Shown: one piece after another, positions 10,361 through 21,894 of the stretch
Numbering within the stretch: the stretch's first letter is position 1
Layout of the letters: the number at the start of each line of letters is the position of its first letter
Source: Rhizophlyctis rosea
Taxonomy: Eukaryota; Chytridiomycota; Chytridiomycetes; Rhizophlyctidales; Rhizophlyctidaceae
Assembly (NCBI GenBank): GCA_027596075.1
Contig: JADGJC010000082.1
Location: 1-64,000 of the forward strand
Length of the DNA stretch: 64,000 bases
Reading direction: 5' to 3'
Notes under the pieces: generated by a model
Database searches by the model: none
Seen by the model: only the letters and a program-made list of their open reading frames with translations
Told to the model about the DNA's origin: nothing
Position numbers and translations under genes: made by a program

Positions 10361-10454
10361 GCTCCTGTGGCTTAGTTGGCCCAAAGCGTCGTGCTTATAT
10401 AGATGTTCTCTGTATGCAACGCGAAGATCGCGAGTTCGATCCTCGCCAGGAGCA
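10361..10454 (+). tRNA. tRNA-Ile (anticodon UAU) with 19-nt intron
   Basis: The acceptor stem GCTCCTG pairs with CAGGAGC, with discriminator A at 10454 followed directly by a T-run pol III terminator. The D arm begins GCTTAGTTGG. The anticodon stem TCGTG/CGCGA closes the loop C-T-TAT-A-A with anticodon 10396-10398. The intron (10400-10418) sits one base 3' of the anticodon at the canonical 37/38 position, as in other eukaryotic tRNA-Ile(UAU) genes. The T arm GCGAG-TTCGATC-CTCGC is intact. It decodes the AUA codon. Confidence 0.93.
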
Positions 10455-10660
10455 TTTTTGATTGAACACAGTTGCCATCGTCCGACCAGAGAGCCCCCCA
10501 TGATCGCCTGATGCCATAATAAACGTGTGCTTCTTCATTTTGCCCCTCCATAAAGACGCCGTATGGACGCCCAAACCTGCTTCTTCTTGCATCTTTGATA
10601 AGGCGCGGTAGGTGCGTTTTACATCGAAACAATTCCCTTCAATATATCAAGCTTGGGAGA

Positions 10661-11100
10661 GCCATCGCTGCCATCATTCATGAGGCTTGGTATGAGTAAT
10701 CTGCGTGGTGTGGACGTCAGCCGTCCTCATTTGGAAAGCCTGCAAAGTAACAAGATCACGAGAGCGATCGTTGCATCTTTCATAAGGCGCCGTCTGGACG
10801 TCCTTTGTTGTAATGACGTCCTCCGATGTAAGGAGATAGTGAAAACGACCCTTGTCACGAGACATCTTCATGCAACAACGTCCTTCAGGGTAACAAGATT
10901 ACAAGAGCGATCGTTGCCATCTTTCATCAGGCATGGTATGGACATTCTTCATCATAACCATGTCCTCCAAACTGATGAGGTCGCCAAAGAGCTTGAGAGC
11001 AATGATTGCCATCTTTCGTGAGGCGTGCGGATGTCCTTCATTGTAGCAACGTCCTCCAATGCAACGAAATTGCGAGAGCCATTGTTGGAAGGTGATGAGC
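10661..11100. repeat. Degenerate tandem array, unit about 80-145 bp
   Basis: At least four units share GAGCGATCGTTGCCATCTTT, a GGCGC.G...GGACGTCCTTC segment and an ACGTCCTCCAATGTAACAAG-like segment (starting near 10661, 10761, 10908 and 11001). A partial unit may lie near 10590. The repeats are diverged, and ORFs across them are not conserved from unit to unit. Confidence 0.7.
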
Positions 11101-11325
11101 CGTTGCTGTGAAAAATATCCATCGCATTGTAGTTCTGTCAACATTGCCCACATTTCCGGATAGGACCCCTTATTTACCCACCTCCGAAAGCTATTCCTGG
11201 CTATTTGGTGTCTTGTTTGAAACCACACCAACCCCTGCAACTCTATCGGTCATCTCCCCCTCGCACCCAACATCCATCCGCCCACAACACAACTCCTTGT
11301 ACTTTCACAACCGTTTCATACCTCA

Positions 11326-12225
11326 ATGTCTCTCTTGCAAAAAGATCGGTCGCTGATTGCTGTCATTGGAGATGAGGTACGTAACTTTCGATATTTTACA
11401 CTTTACGGCCTGGCTCGGAGTCGTCACCCTAATACGCGTTCCCTGTGCGCCGTACCAGGACAGTGTAACGGGCATTCTCCTAGCAGGCACAGGCCATATT
11501 GACTCCAAGCAAAAAGCCAACTTCTTGGTTGTAGACGCAAGTGAGTAAATTTTGAGACTACGTTCGCAGCCGGACGCGAAGACGATGTTCCAACCCCTCA
11601 AACACCAAACCGCTTCCCTGCTCTCCTCTGCACCCAGAAACACCCCTCCCAAAAATCGAAGAAGCCTTCCAAGAATTCTCGAAACGCAAGGACGTTGCCA
11701 TCATTCTCATCACACAGCAGGTGCGTCTCACCTTGATAATCCCTTGGGCAATGTTCTGCCCCAAGTTACCTCTCTTTCATGCATCAACGTTCGCGCAAAT
11801 CGCTTCCATATAAACCCCCTCCCCTTCCAAAACCAGGTCGCAGACCAAATCCGCGAGCTCATCGACACCTATACCCAAGCATTCCCCACAATCCTGGAAA
11901 TCCCTTCAAAGGATCATCCATACGATCCATCAAAGGTGCGGACTTTTGTCAGGAACATTTGGTATTACCTACGTGGGCGTTATGCGGAGCGTTGCTCGGG
12001 GTTTGGGTGTTGGTGATGTTGAAGGAGGGGTCTCACGACGAGAGCGTGGGGATGGGGATGCTCAAATTGGGATGAGTGGCAAGGACAGGTTGCATGAAAC
12101 ATGTCCCTTCCTGCTGCCCGCATGCCAGACCTGTGGCTTCGAAGGTCATCATACTCACTGGCATCTTCCTCCATCAATAGGACTCTGTCCTCAAACGAGT
12201 ACAACGCTTATTCGGCGAGTCCTAG
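11326..12225 (+). CDS. VMA7: V-type proton ATPase subunit F (119 aa, 5 exons)
   Basis: Exons are 11326-11376, 11459-11540, 11638-11720, 11837-11935 and 12181-12225. All have GT-AG borders and phases that join without a break. The protein begins MSLLQKDRSLIAVIGDED and carries TVTGILLAGTG-type, NFLVV, AIILITQ and LEIPSKDHPYD blocks, which span the whole family at its normal length (about 119-125 aa). Subunit F is the central-stalk component of the V1 sector, where it helps couple ATP hydrolysis to rotation on the vacuolar and endosomal membrane. No other V-ATPase gene is nearby. Confidence 0.95.
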
Positions 12226-12738
12226 TTATGCATTTCAGCCCCGTTCAATGATTTTCCACCCACCATCTGCGCGGGCTACCACATACCGCCATTATCCGTC
12301 CTTCTTTGTATTATATTACAAACCGCCCGTCTCCCGTCACGCGCCCCCAAATAATGTTGAACCCTTCTCTATCGTCCAAAAGTGCCAACTGTTCCTTCAT
12401 CAAATTTTCATTGAGATCATCCAAAACCCGCACAAAGTCCATGAGCAAGCTTAAAGAGGACTTTCGACGCGTGGAGCAACAAAACGACTGGACGTGAAAC
12501 AGCTTTTTTGATATTGGACTTTTACAATACCCCTAATCCGCACAATCAAGTGGTTTCTCCCAAATTAAGGTATGCAAGTTAGTTTGCGCCGCCTTTCCTC
12601 ACGCTGGTGCTTCCAAAGTATATACAAAACCCAGGCGTCATTCAATCGACCCCAGGCAAAAAGACCACATCACAAAATATGAACAGACAAAAGCACATTG
12701 TCCCTCACGTCATCCACCCCCCTCCCCATCCCAACCCG
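12226..12738. other. Intergenic, convergent 3' ends
   Basis: Lies between the 3' ends of VMA7 and the RRM gene. No further gene is seen. Confidence 0.5.
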
Positions 12739-14805
12739 TCAACTCGGCTGATAATACACGGGCTGCGCATGCGGGGCCGGATGGTAGTACGGATACCCAT
12801 ACGGCACAACCGGCACGGGTCCAGCTCCGTTCCCCATCGCCGCAGCAGCCGCGTGAGGCGGTACCCTTGGCCTTGGCGGTCTCCATCCATTCGTCATCGG
12901 CAATCCGTCAGTAATGGGTTGTTGCTGTTGCTGAAGCACCAACGCGCCCGCGTCAACAGCATCGTTGCCCGCCTCGGGCGATTCGTTCACAGGCGTCGTA
13001 TCTCCTGTCGCCGACCCGCTGGTGTCGTATCCGTTTGCGTAGGCTCCTGGGATTGGAGCCATGGGGACGCCGGGGCCGGCTGGAGGGTGGTAGTTGCCGT
13101 AGTAGTATATAGGTGGGTAGGTGTAAGCTGCTTGGTGTTGGTAGTTGATGCGGGGTGGGGTGCGACTTCGGCCCCATGAGCACTGATGACGCGGGCGGAA
13201 ACAATCAGACTGGGTGATAGACTGCGCATTGATGGTTGCCACTGATACACACCTTGATTCGTCGTCCATTGATCGCTTGGCCGTCCAGCTCGGCAATCGC
13301 TCGCGCGGCATTTTCATGCGTGTCCATCCTGATAAGAGTTGATGCCGCGTAAATATCTCCCACAGCACGTGACACAAAGGCAGCACACGCATCATGGGAA
13401 TGCCTACGTCATGAATCCATAACCTTTATCCTCAATGATACGAGTCTCCAAGATCGTTCCGTATGGCTTGAACAGCGATGCCAAATGATGGTCTGAGAAT
13501 GAGAAAGGTATCAACATCCATCACAAGCGCACCGGATCAAGTCACACATCACATACGTTGACAATCTGGCGAAAGGTTTCCCACGTAAATGACGCGATCA
13601 TTTATTGGGCGGTATTGAACCATGGGCGGGTACGTGTTTGCGCGTAACGGTTGGTGACCTGATGTGAGGGAGCATTTGATATTGATATTGAGTTTCAAAC
13701 ATTTCGGAAGCAAACGGCCAATTCCACGCCGAAAGCTCACACTTACCATACTTCGGTGGGAATCTGACCATACCATTCTTGTTGCCAAACGGCTGCATAT
13801 CGACCTGATTCTGTGGCCTGGTCCTAGCCCAGTTCACCCGCATCGGCTGGTTTGCCAATTCTTGCCCGTTCATGCTTTTCAAGGCCTTCTCCGCGTCCTG
13901 TCTCATATGTAAGATTTCCATTCTGCAAGCGCGCATATCGTTTAGCGTCGCTGTCACTCACTGCTTTGTGGTGGAACGTCACGAATCCATAACCTCGTGA
14001 TTGTCCTGTGTCAGGGTCAGTCAACACCCTCGCATCGCTGGAGGAAACGAATGTGTTAGCCAATTTCTATTGTGCAAGAGGAAGTATTCTCCTTGAGAGT
14101 ACTCACAATAAACTCCCAAACTCAACAAAGACCGCACTCAACATCTCGCTCGTAACTTCTGCACTCAAGTCGCCAATGAAAAGTGCACTTGACTGTGGAA
14201 CTGAAAGCCCAGGCTTTGACTGGTCGGAGCGGAAGGCCCAGCTGATCTTGACACTCTTTTTTGGGAGAAGATCGTTCGCTCATTAGTATTGTTGGTTCTG
14301 CCGTTTGATCGAGTGTTGAACAACAAAGATGCAAAACTTTACCTCATCCAACAGAAATTTATGGTTCAACTGTTCACGAGCTGCAGAAGCGTGTTTATGG
14401 TCCTCAAATTCAACAAAGCCGTAGTTCGTGGTATGGCGGTTCTTCTGCACAAAAACACGCGCCGTTGAGTGGTGAATACTTCAAAAACATTCCCCCGCCT
14501 ACGACTTCCCACATACAATGTTATACTCCACAATTTTGACTGACAGAACCTGACCCTGCGGTTCGAAGAAGTTTTGCAGCATGGGCTCTGTGACGCGTTT
14601 GTCCAAATTCCCAACATACTGCGCGCGGTTAAGAAGTGTATGAGCAGAAGTTCACAACCTTCCGAGCGGGGGTCAGTGGTGTCGAGCTTACCAACTTTCT
14701 CGGGCCTGCGTCTCCTGCAACCACGAGAGCAGACATTGTTTTGTTCGGCGACTCGGGTGGAGTTGACGGGTCGACCGGTCCACGCGCCTCGGTCGTGGTG
14801 TTCAT
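12739..14805 (-). CDS. TIA1/PUB1-type RNA-binding protein with three RRMs (469 aa, 10 exons)
   Basis: Exons are 14805-14692, 14618-14517, 14444-14343, 14255-14127, 14066-13962, 13897-13747, 13658-13557, 13492-13408, 13328-13253 and 13182-12739. The donor after exon 4 (GTTGAG) is weak; GTGAGT 20 nt downstream is an alternative but breaks the frame. RRM1 starts RKLYVGNLDKRVTE with RNP1 YGFVEF, RRM2 has ALFIGDL and GYGFVTF, and RRM3 has VIYVGNL and GYGFM. The C-terminus is rich in Pro, Tyr and Gln, with YYQPS at the end. This order matches the TIA-1/PUB1/NAM8 group, which binds U-rich RNA in 5' splice-site selection, mRNA stability and stress granules. Which member it is cannot be decided here. 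ATG 14805 is the first in-frame ATG and lies in a good context. Confidence 0.85.
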
Positions 14806-16239
14806 GTCGGCCAGTTTTCGAGGCTTTTGTGGGGCCTGCTCGCAAGGCACGTCAGACAAGTGTGGGAAAGTAGGTTGCGGCCGCGGGGTTTTGTCACTCA
14901 CAAGATGCGGAGTGCCGATCCAGTGAGCTCCAGGTGGATGCCGCGTGTAAGCAGAATCTCAGAAAGTTCTATTCGCGCGGGTGGGTCATTAGCTTGTGTT
15001 CTCCGCTATCGTCGGAGTGGTGAACACCCTCTGATTGTGGGCAGATCTATATTTCGGACTTTGGTGTGGGAAAGGGGAAGGCAAATCAAAGGAGGTGCAA
15101 TGCAGTCTGATCCAGGTTAGGAATCCGGTTCGAGTTGAGACGCCACTTGCTAGCTGGCTTGTGTCACACTGCAAATCAGGGACAACCAAGTGTCAAAAAG
15201 GTGCTCGTTCTGATTTGCTTCCCACAATTTCCTTTCTCTCCTTCTTTCAATTCGCGAAACGGATGATACCCCATCTTTCCCATCTCATTCTGGCAGGTAA
15301 TATCTGCATGCAGGAAGCACATTATCCATCCATCCATCCATCCATCCATCCATCCACCCATTGCATCAAACTATTTCCAAACACCAGCGTCGGGCGGAAC
15401 GTGGACCAGATTACTGGCGGTGGGAGCGGGTGATGCTGGATGGCTTAGTAGAGTTGCAGCGGCATAATGTCGCCATTCTCGATTCCCATATTCAACCAGC
15501 TAAGTATCGGCTTGCTTTGTCTTTGTTCTGGGTGGGGGGTTGGGGGTTCGATAAGCTGGGAGGTCCCCAACGTGCACTGCGCTATCCCGTCCCCTGGATA
15601 GCTCTTTGAGAAGGGTCCGGCATGATGGCGAAAGGTGAAAGTTTTCTGGGATTAACATAATTTGGGTTAGCCGGGGAGGGTTGGCCTTATGCCTGAGCTG
15701 AGGATTGCCGGAAGTGATCAGGCGTGGATACGCGTGCGACGTTCAAGTGGACTTCCCGTAGCATTTTGGTCTATATTTTCTTCATGATAGATTGGCACTG
15801 AATGCTCTCATTTTATACAGCATAACGATGTGGGGCCGACACCGCCAACGACTGCTTTCTTCGAGCCCCGCAAGCGATTCTAAAGAGCCAACACCGCCAA
15901 ACAACAACAACTCTTTCCGAGCTCCATCGGCCCAGTTCCTTCAGTGGGATCGAGTCCCTTCAGTGGGATACAGCAGAGCCGCCAACGACACCGCCCACAA
16001 CCTTCCAGCTCTAAGGTCGCCCACTGTCAATTCTCGGATTGACAGTGGAGGGTCCCCAGCCCCTATAAAGACAGAGGGGAGCAACTAACTATCCATAACG
16101 ACATGTATATGCATATCCGCAGCACTTCAACAATCACCAATATGCGCTTCAACCAATGCGGACAAATATCTATACAAATAATCATTTCTATACATTACTT
16201 CCCTCTTCTATATACAATGCGTAAATACAAGCGTGAGCT
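14806..16239. other. Intergenic stretch
   Basis: Contains a (TCCA)n microsatellite and a short direct repeat, CCTTCAGTGGGAT, near 15939 and 15957. An ORF at 15792-16088 (98 codons) has no recognisable domain, so I do not call it a gene. Confidence 0.4.
15325..15357. repeat. (TCCA)n microsatellite
   Basis: About eight consecutive tetranucleotide units. Similar tracts occur near 32559 and 56480. Confidence 0.9.
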
Positions 16240-18204
16240 CTAATCAACATACTGCAACCCCTTCAACTGCTTGAAGGGCGGCTTCATCTTCACCGGCGGC
16301 TGGGGCGGCACGACCAACTTCTCCTTCCTCTGCTCCCTCGCCCCCTCCAAAGCTTTCAACAACTGTCTCTTCCTCTCCACCGCCTCAATCCTCAACCGTT
16401 CCCTCCTCTCCCGCTCCATCTCCCTCTCCACCGCCTTTCGTTTCGCCTTCTCCAAAAGCTGCTCAGGCGTACTCCATACCTCGCCCGTCAGTTTCCTTCG
16501 GTACTGTCCCGGTTTAAGGTACTTGAATCTCTCCTCTTGCAGGATACTCTTCCATAACTCTGCCATGCCAAAGACGTGGCTTTTTCCTACCACGACGACG
16601 ATACTAGGTGGAGTACGTTCAGAGTCCTCCTTTTTCGTTTCGTCCACTCCGTCCTCTTCACCAGGCCAAGGCAACCCCTCCAAATACCCCTCCGCCTCCG
16701 CCACATCCCTCACACAACTCCTTATCCCATCCACCATCCCCGCATTCCGCACCTCCATCAACCAAAAATACGGAGAAGGATGAAACGCCGCCCAAATCCT
16801 CAAAAAAAGCGCATGGTCCTTAACCGTCGCGACATCCATTTCCGCTTCCTTCCCCACATCTCTAGCTTTAAACCACCGCTCTTTGAACGGAAACGACTTA
16901 TCCCCCATAAACGCAAACCGCGACACCATCCGAAACAACCACGTTCCAAACTTCGTCGTCCGTCGCTCATAATGACGTTTAATCCTATACCGCTCCACAA
17001 GATGTTCCATCCTCTCCCACCTCCTACCCGTCGATCCAGCCTCCATAGGCAAATCAATCGACCGTATCACCGCCCCAACCGCGCGTGCAGCCCTAATCGC
17101 TGCGCCAACTTCAAGTCCATACGACCTATACGACGGCGAGAAGTGGAATGTTGGGTCGACGCCGACGCGGAGGAGGGCGCGGCGGTCGGATTCGGTGGGC
17201 ACGTAGAGGACGGGGAGGTGGGATGTTGCGGTGATGATTTTTGTTGGGGGTGGTTTGTAGGATGCGCGGGTTGCGGTTGCGACGGTGTAGACTTGGGTGT
17301 GGGCGGCTTGGATTGCGTAGATTGGGTGGGTGGGGATCATGGTTTTGAATTTTATGATTCGGGAGGGGGCGGTTGGGTCGAGGGGGATTAGGTCGTTTGA
17401 GGGGGTGGGTGGTGGGGATTGGGGAGTGGGTTGGGGAGGTTTTGAGGTGAGGTCTCGGCCGGTTATGTCGCTGATGGCTCTTCGCCAGTAGGATAGCATT
17501 CCTTCTGGACGCCTGTGTTGTTTGGTACTCTCTTGTTTACTTTCTGTTTGCAACTCTTGCGGAGGGGGAGGATCAGCGTACACTACAGCTGCGGTCCTTT
17601 GCCCAGACACCACGCGCTTCCGTAATACTCCATCATACCCCACACTCGCAACTTCTCCTATGACCTCAATGTCCTCCACAGCCTCTTCCTTGCTTTCGAC
17701 AACTTCCTCCTTCTTGTCAGTCTCCTCAACCTTCTCCCCAGTCTCCCCAGCATTCAAAAGCTTTATCAACTCTGGATCAGCTGACGCCGCAGCCTCAGCA
17801 GCACTACCCGATCCTAATAGAATCGCACCCTTCGCCTCATACGCCGACCGTCGGTCTTCATCCAATTCTAGACAGACGACTTGCGGCTTGACTTTGGCTA
17901 TGACTTCCTCCACTCGTTTTAGAGACGCCGGTGAGTTGTGGTGCACGCCGACTAGGTAGACTTTTATTCCTGTTTGCGCGTGCACGAGCGGGTGGTTGAG
18001 GGCTAGGTCTGTCCATGCTTCGTTTGAGGATTGGTATCGGGGGTGTGAGGGGTCGGGTATTGGGATGGACGAAGCGTGGCGGGTTGAACGAGAATTTAGA
18101 GGGGAGTATGCGGGAACATGGTGGAGAGAAAGGTCGAGGTGGGGAGGGGTAGGAGGGTATCTCCGCCAGCACCTATGCAAGCGGGTATATCTTGGCTGTA
18201 ACAT
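16240..18204 (-). CDS. TraB/PrgY-domain protein, likely mitochondrial (654 aa, single exon)
   Basis: An uninterrupted ORF from ATG 18204. Residues 1-60 are basic and Ser/Pro-rich, consistent with a mitochondrial presequence. The TraB domain starts at about residue 80 (VYLVGVHHNS, then PQVVCLELDEDR) and closes near residue 555 with VVVVGKSHVFGMAELW, the usual second motif. A long acidic insertion (about residues 150-260) and a Lys/Arg/Glu coiled coil at the C-terminus (about 585-635) are lineage additions. It is longer than typical eukaryotic TRABD proteins (about 370-400 aa). TraB proteins resemble the TIKI/GumN metalloprotease fold and have been linked to the mitochondrial outer membrane; the molecular activity here is not known. 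Confidence 0.8.
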   Translation of the reverse strand: MLQPRYTRLHRCWRRYPPTPPHLDLSLHHVPAYSPLNSRSTRHASSIPIPDPSHPRYQSSNEAWTDLALNHPLVHAQTGIKVYLVGVHHNSPASLKRVEEVIAKVKPQVVCLELDEDRRSAYEAKGAILLGSGSAAEAAASADPELIKLLNAGETGEKVEETDKKEEVVESKEEAVEDIEVIGEVASVGYDGVLRKRVVSGQRTAAVVYADPPPPQELQTESKQESTKQHRRPEGMLSYWRRAISDITGRDLTSKPPQPTPQSPPPTPSNDLIPLDPTAPSRIIKFKTMIPTHPIYAIQAAHTQVYTVATATRASYKPPPTKIITATSHLPVLYVPTESDRRALLRVGVDPTFHFSPSYRSYGLEVGAAIRAARAVGAVIRSIDLPMEAGSTGRRWERMEHLVERYRIKRHYERRTTKFGTWLFRMVSRFAFMGDKSFPFKERWFKARDVGKEAEMDVATVKDHALFLRIWAAFHPSPYFWLMEVRNAGMVDGIRSCVRDVAEAEGYLEGLPWPGEEDGVDETKKEDSERTPPSIVVVVGKSHVFGMAELWKSILQEERFKYLKPGQYRRKLTGEVWSTPEQLLEKAKRKAVEREMERERRERLRIEAVERKRQLLKALEGAREQRKEKLVVPPQPPVKMKPPFKQLKGLQYVD

Positions 18205-18900
18205 ATTTGACTGTCACCCCTCTCAGGGCACCAGTGTCTTACTTTGCTATAGGTGGTGATCGGTGATCTATCTTACTGCGTGTAGGGCAAATAGGTAAAC
18301 AAGGAAGGAAGAGGGAGCAGAGCAGTGTCCCAAAATAGCATCCATCAGCATTTCGATCATGATTTGTCTCACAGTGAGTCACGTATCAAGCGTTTCAGGC
18401 TCATCCAGGGCCTAAGACCTTGGCCTGACCACGATAAGCAACACGGCTACCATCGTCCTTCTCCACTTCATTCCCACACTTTCATCGAGTGGCATCACGG
18501 TCTTCCTTCAACTATATACACAAACCCTGTTGCGGAACTGTAAGCTACCTCCTGGGCTACCAATCTACGCGTGATCGTTTGCCTGCCAGTCTTGTCAAGC
18601 AAGGTCCAGTTCCCAGCCCTGCACTCACAGCTTACTCGCGAACGCGAACGCAGCAATACAGCACCACCAACTGGTACGGTTTATTCAACCCTCCAGCCTC
18701 TTTGCCAACCTCGAAACGATCACTTAACTGTTTCAATTATTATTCGATCAAAACAGCTAGACTGCTGAATTGTCCAACACTCTACCATAATAGCGCGAGT
18801 GTTTACCTGTTCCAACCGGAAGGTGCCCTTTATCTTTTCAAAGTCTGCCTCCGATTCAGTGATAGGCCTCCTATAGCAGTAGCATAGGGGAGTCGCTGCT
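18205..18900. other. Divergent intergenic region between TraB gene and SNF4
   Basis: Both flanking genes start at its borders and are transcribed outward, so it should hold both promoters. No clear TATA box and no gene found. Confidence 0.5.
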
Positions 18901-20726
18901 ATGGAGAACGGTCAGGAACCGGAGACGTTCGGTTAGTGCTTTTTGACGTGGCCCGTGGCGTCGATGTATTTTTGACCCATCATCCATAGCAGTGGTAGCA
19001 AACGCCCTAAAAAGACATACCTGCTACGACCTGCTCCCCGTCAGTTACAAAATCATAGTCTTTGACACGGCGCTGCTGGTCAAAAAGGCCCTGGCGGCTC
19101 TCCTACAGCATGGTATGTTGCGAGAATGGCAGATGAGCCCATCGAAGCAGAAATGTTGATTCAACTGTTCAAAACATGCAGGCGTGCAATCAGCACCACT
19201 ATGGGACGTGACTACGCAGCAGTTCGCGGGCATGCTGACCGGTGGGTGTTTGTTTACATCCACGATGGTTTACGGAACGAGCCATACTGATTGCCAAATG
19301 CTATACAGTAACTGACTTTATCAACCTGATACTCTACTATTACAACCACTCATCATACGACGCTGCCCTTGAAGAGATAGAGCAACTGCAAATTCATACC
19401 CTGCGAGGTAGAATTTGATATATGAGCTAACATATCTTACGTGATCATCTCACTGACACGTCCACCATGATCAGAAATGGAAGCAAATATGGGCCTCCTA
19501 CCACCAAAAAACATCTCCATCCATCCCATGCAATCCCTATACGAAGGTGGGCAGCATTCGGAAGAGGATCTTTCAATCGGTGTGCTGATCCGCTCATCCA
19601 TTCGTAGCCAGTAAACTCCTTATCGACAACGAGCTGCACCGCCTACCTCTCATCGACACCGCCGCGGGCCATGAAACAATAATCTCGGTGGTGACGCAAT
19701 ATAAGATCCTCAAGTATATTGCAGCAAATGTGAGTGGAGTCACTTGGAGGGAGGGAGAGAGACATTCGATGAGACATCGTTTTGGCGAATGAGGGACGGT
19801 ATCATACGGGTACCGATGTTGCCGTGCCGGCACCATGAGTGAGAAAAGTACATCGTTGGAGGCATAATGACACAAATAGTTGGTGGAATCAAGAACCGAA
19901 GGCGACGGTCATCACTCAATCAAATATACTTTCATATCTCACCAGTTTTTGCATACACCCAGTGCCCAGACCTAACGAAACTCTCCTCCCCACTCCGTGA
20001 ACTCGGCATCGGGACATACTCTGAAGTAGCGACCGCAACACCGGCAACACCCCTCATCACCGTTCTGAACACATTTATTTCACGACGGATATCCGCTGTG
20101 CCGATTGTTGATGACGATGGTGCGTTGGATGATGATATACTTGATATCAATGGTATGGGAGGGATTGCTAATGAGGTGTCGTACGGACGCTCACAGGGTG
20201 CGTGCTGGACGTTTATGAGAAGTATGATGTTCTGGTAAGTCCGGGATATGATCGCAGGTTCAGGTGGCCGGCGGAACATGTGAGTGATTTACACCATCCA
20301 CTTGTTTGGGAAACAATGAAAACAGATGCTAGCCCGTGAAGGCGCATATTACGATTTAGAAATGCCCGTATCCGAAGCCCTGATTCGAAGATCACCCGTA
20401 AGTAGATACACATTCGACTTCCTTATTTCAGCCCATTCCCGTCGCATTCCGCCTTCGCTTGCCCATTGACGTTAACCCAAATCTTACAAATATAGGACTT
20501 CGAAGGCATCCACACCTGTACAGAAACCGACACACTAGGCCACATCCTAGAAACCATTCGGCGCATGCCCGTGCATCGGTTTATTGTTGTTGATGGCGGT
20601 CCGGAAGGAGGAGGGGAGGCGGGGGAAGGGGGTGAGGAGGGGGAAGGAGGCGGGAGGAAGGAGAGGAAGAGAGTGAGGGGTATTGTGAGTTTGAGTGATT
20701 TGTTGGAGTATTTGTTGAAGTTGTGA
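18901..20726 (+). CDS. SNF4: AMPK/SNF1 kinase gamma subunit, four CBS repeats (334 aa, 10 exons)
   Basis: Exons are 18901-18931, 18990-19112, 19182-19241, 19309-19407, 19475-19546, 19608-19729, 19963-20119, 20197-20234, 20326-20397 and 20496-20726. The joined reading shows HTCYDLLPVSYKIIVFD, SAPLWD, MLTVTDFI, ELHRLPLID, ISRRISAVPIVD, KYDVLMLAREGAY and RMPVHRFIVVD, which are the four CBS motifs of SNF4 in order. Length matches yeast SNF4 (322 aa) apart from a Gly/Glu-rich insert of about 25 residues in the last CBS domain (near 20600-20670). The protein is the nucleotide-sensing subunit of the SNF1/AMPK complex that controls the response to low energy and glucose. Confidence 0.95.
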
Positions 20727-21894
20727 GTGTTGGCCGGAGGCGGGATGGGGAGGGAAGCGGCTGCGAGCTGGGGAGGACGGGTTGGGAGGATGTAGGTGGC
20801 AGGAGGGATTGGTGTTTTTGGGAGGATTTAATGGGTGGGAGGTTTAGTAAGTTCTCTCCTTTGTGTCTTTTCTTTTATGTACTTATAATTTGGGATTTGT
20901 ATATAGGTTTTTTATGTAGGATTTTTTGTGAGGGGGTTTGGCTAACCCGATGAGTGGATATCACTGGTAATCGGTGTGCGTTTGGTAAATAAAGGAATTG
21001 CAAGCGTGGCAAGATGAGCAGAACTGTTAGGAATGGAAAAATTCTATACCATCAATACTCCGAGCGTTGGGAAGGATAGATAGTCCACGGCGCAGGGCTG
21101 CGTCAGCCTCCGACAAATTGGACTGGTGATGAACGCAAGGTTCATTTCAAAAAATTCAGCCTGACGCTGCTTATTCCCGCCGATGTAGGAACACCACCAG
21201 CGTTCTATCAATGAGCGCAGCAGCCTTTGCCTTGTCAGCCTCCTTAATGGCAGGATATCCCACGCCCGCTTCGGATCCTCCTCCTCCCACCCCGGCTTTC
21301 CCTCTTCAATTCATTTGGTGAAGACGTCGTGCAGTTTGGGAATCCACTTTCGCCTCGAACAGTGCGCAACACACATTGCCGAGATCAATAGCTCTCGTCA
21401 TCGTTTTGCCTTCGTCGGGGCATCACTCTAACAAGCAATAGTGAAAAAACTTGGACGTCGGAGGTCGTTCGATAGCTGGGTCAAAACGGAGCTTCCCTTT
21501 TCCCATCAATTAGCACGGTCGTATATAGCTAACGCCTAAATCTACTGGGCTATCGAATCCTACGCCGCAGCTCACAACCTGTCATACGGACTACCTCTAA
21601 ATAGGCATCAATGCACGGCGCTTTCCAACGTACGTCTAGACGAGGTAGAAAAACCATGGGCAAGTATATGTTTGTGGGCGGCCCGCGAGGTTCCTCAACA
21701 TGAGGAGGGGAACGGGATCAAAAGTGCAAGTGACGCCTGCCATGATAGAAAGTGGAGTGGATAGGGGAAAATGACTACCTTCAACAAAAAGCGGACGTGG
21801 TCCGCGCTTCTCCCCCGCAAACCGCACCATACCTCCATCTACCTCTACCACTCCCGCACCTGCACGGCCACGTGATCCCCAGAAAAGGTCGAGC
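20727..21894. other. Intergenic stretch
   Basis: No gene I can support. A minus-strand open frame (21935-21636, with PGTKSAILISPMLDLFWG) looks partly protein-like and might be an exon of an unrecognised gene, overlapping the ORF that starts at 21895 on the other strand. Confidence 0.35.

Noticed and set aside
10298..10501. ORF with the often-predicted motif RTRDLRVAYREHLYKH
   Set aside because: It is the antisense translation of the tRNA-Ile and its intron; the same false peptide appears at 5816-6034 over the degenerate copy.
16271..17391. Long plus-strand ORFs (up to 271 codons)
   Set aside because: Antisense shadows of the TraB-domain gene, which has the recognisable motifs and a single open frame.
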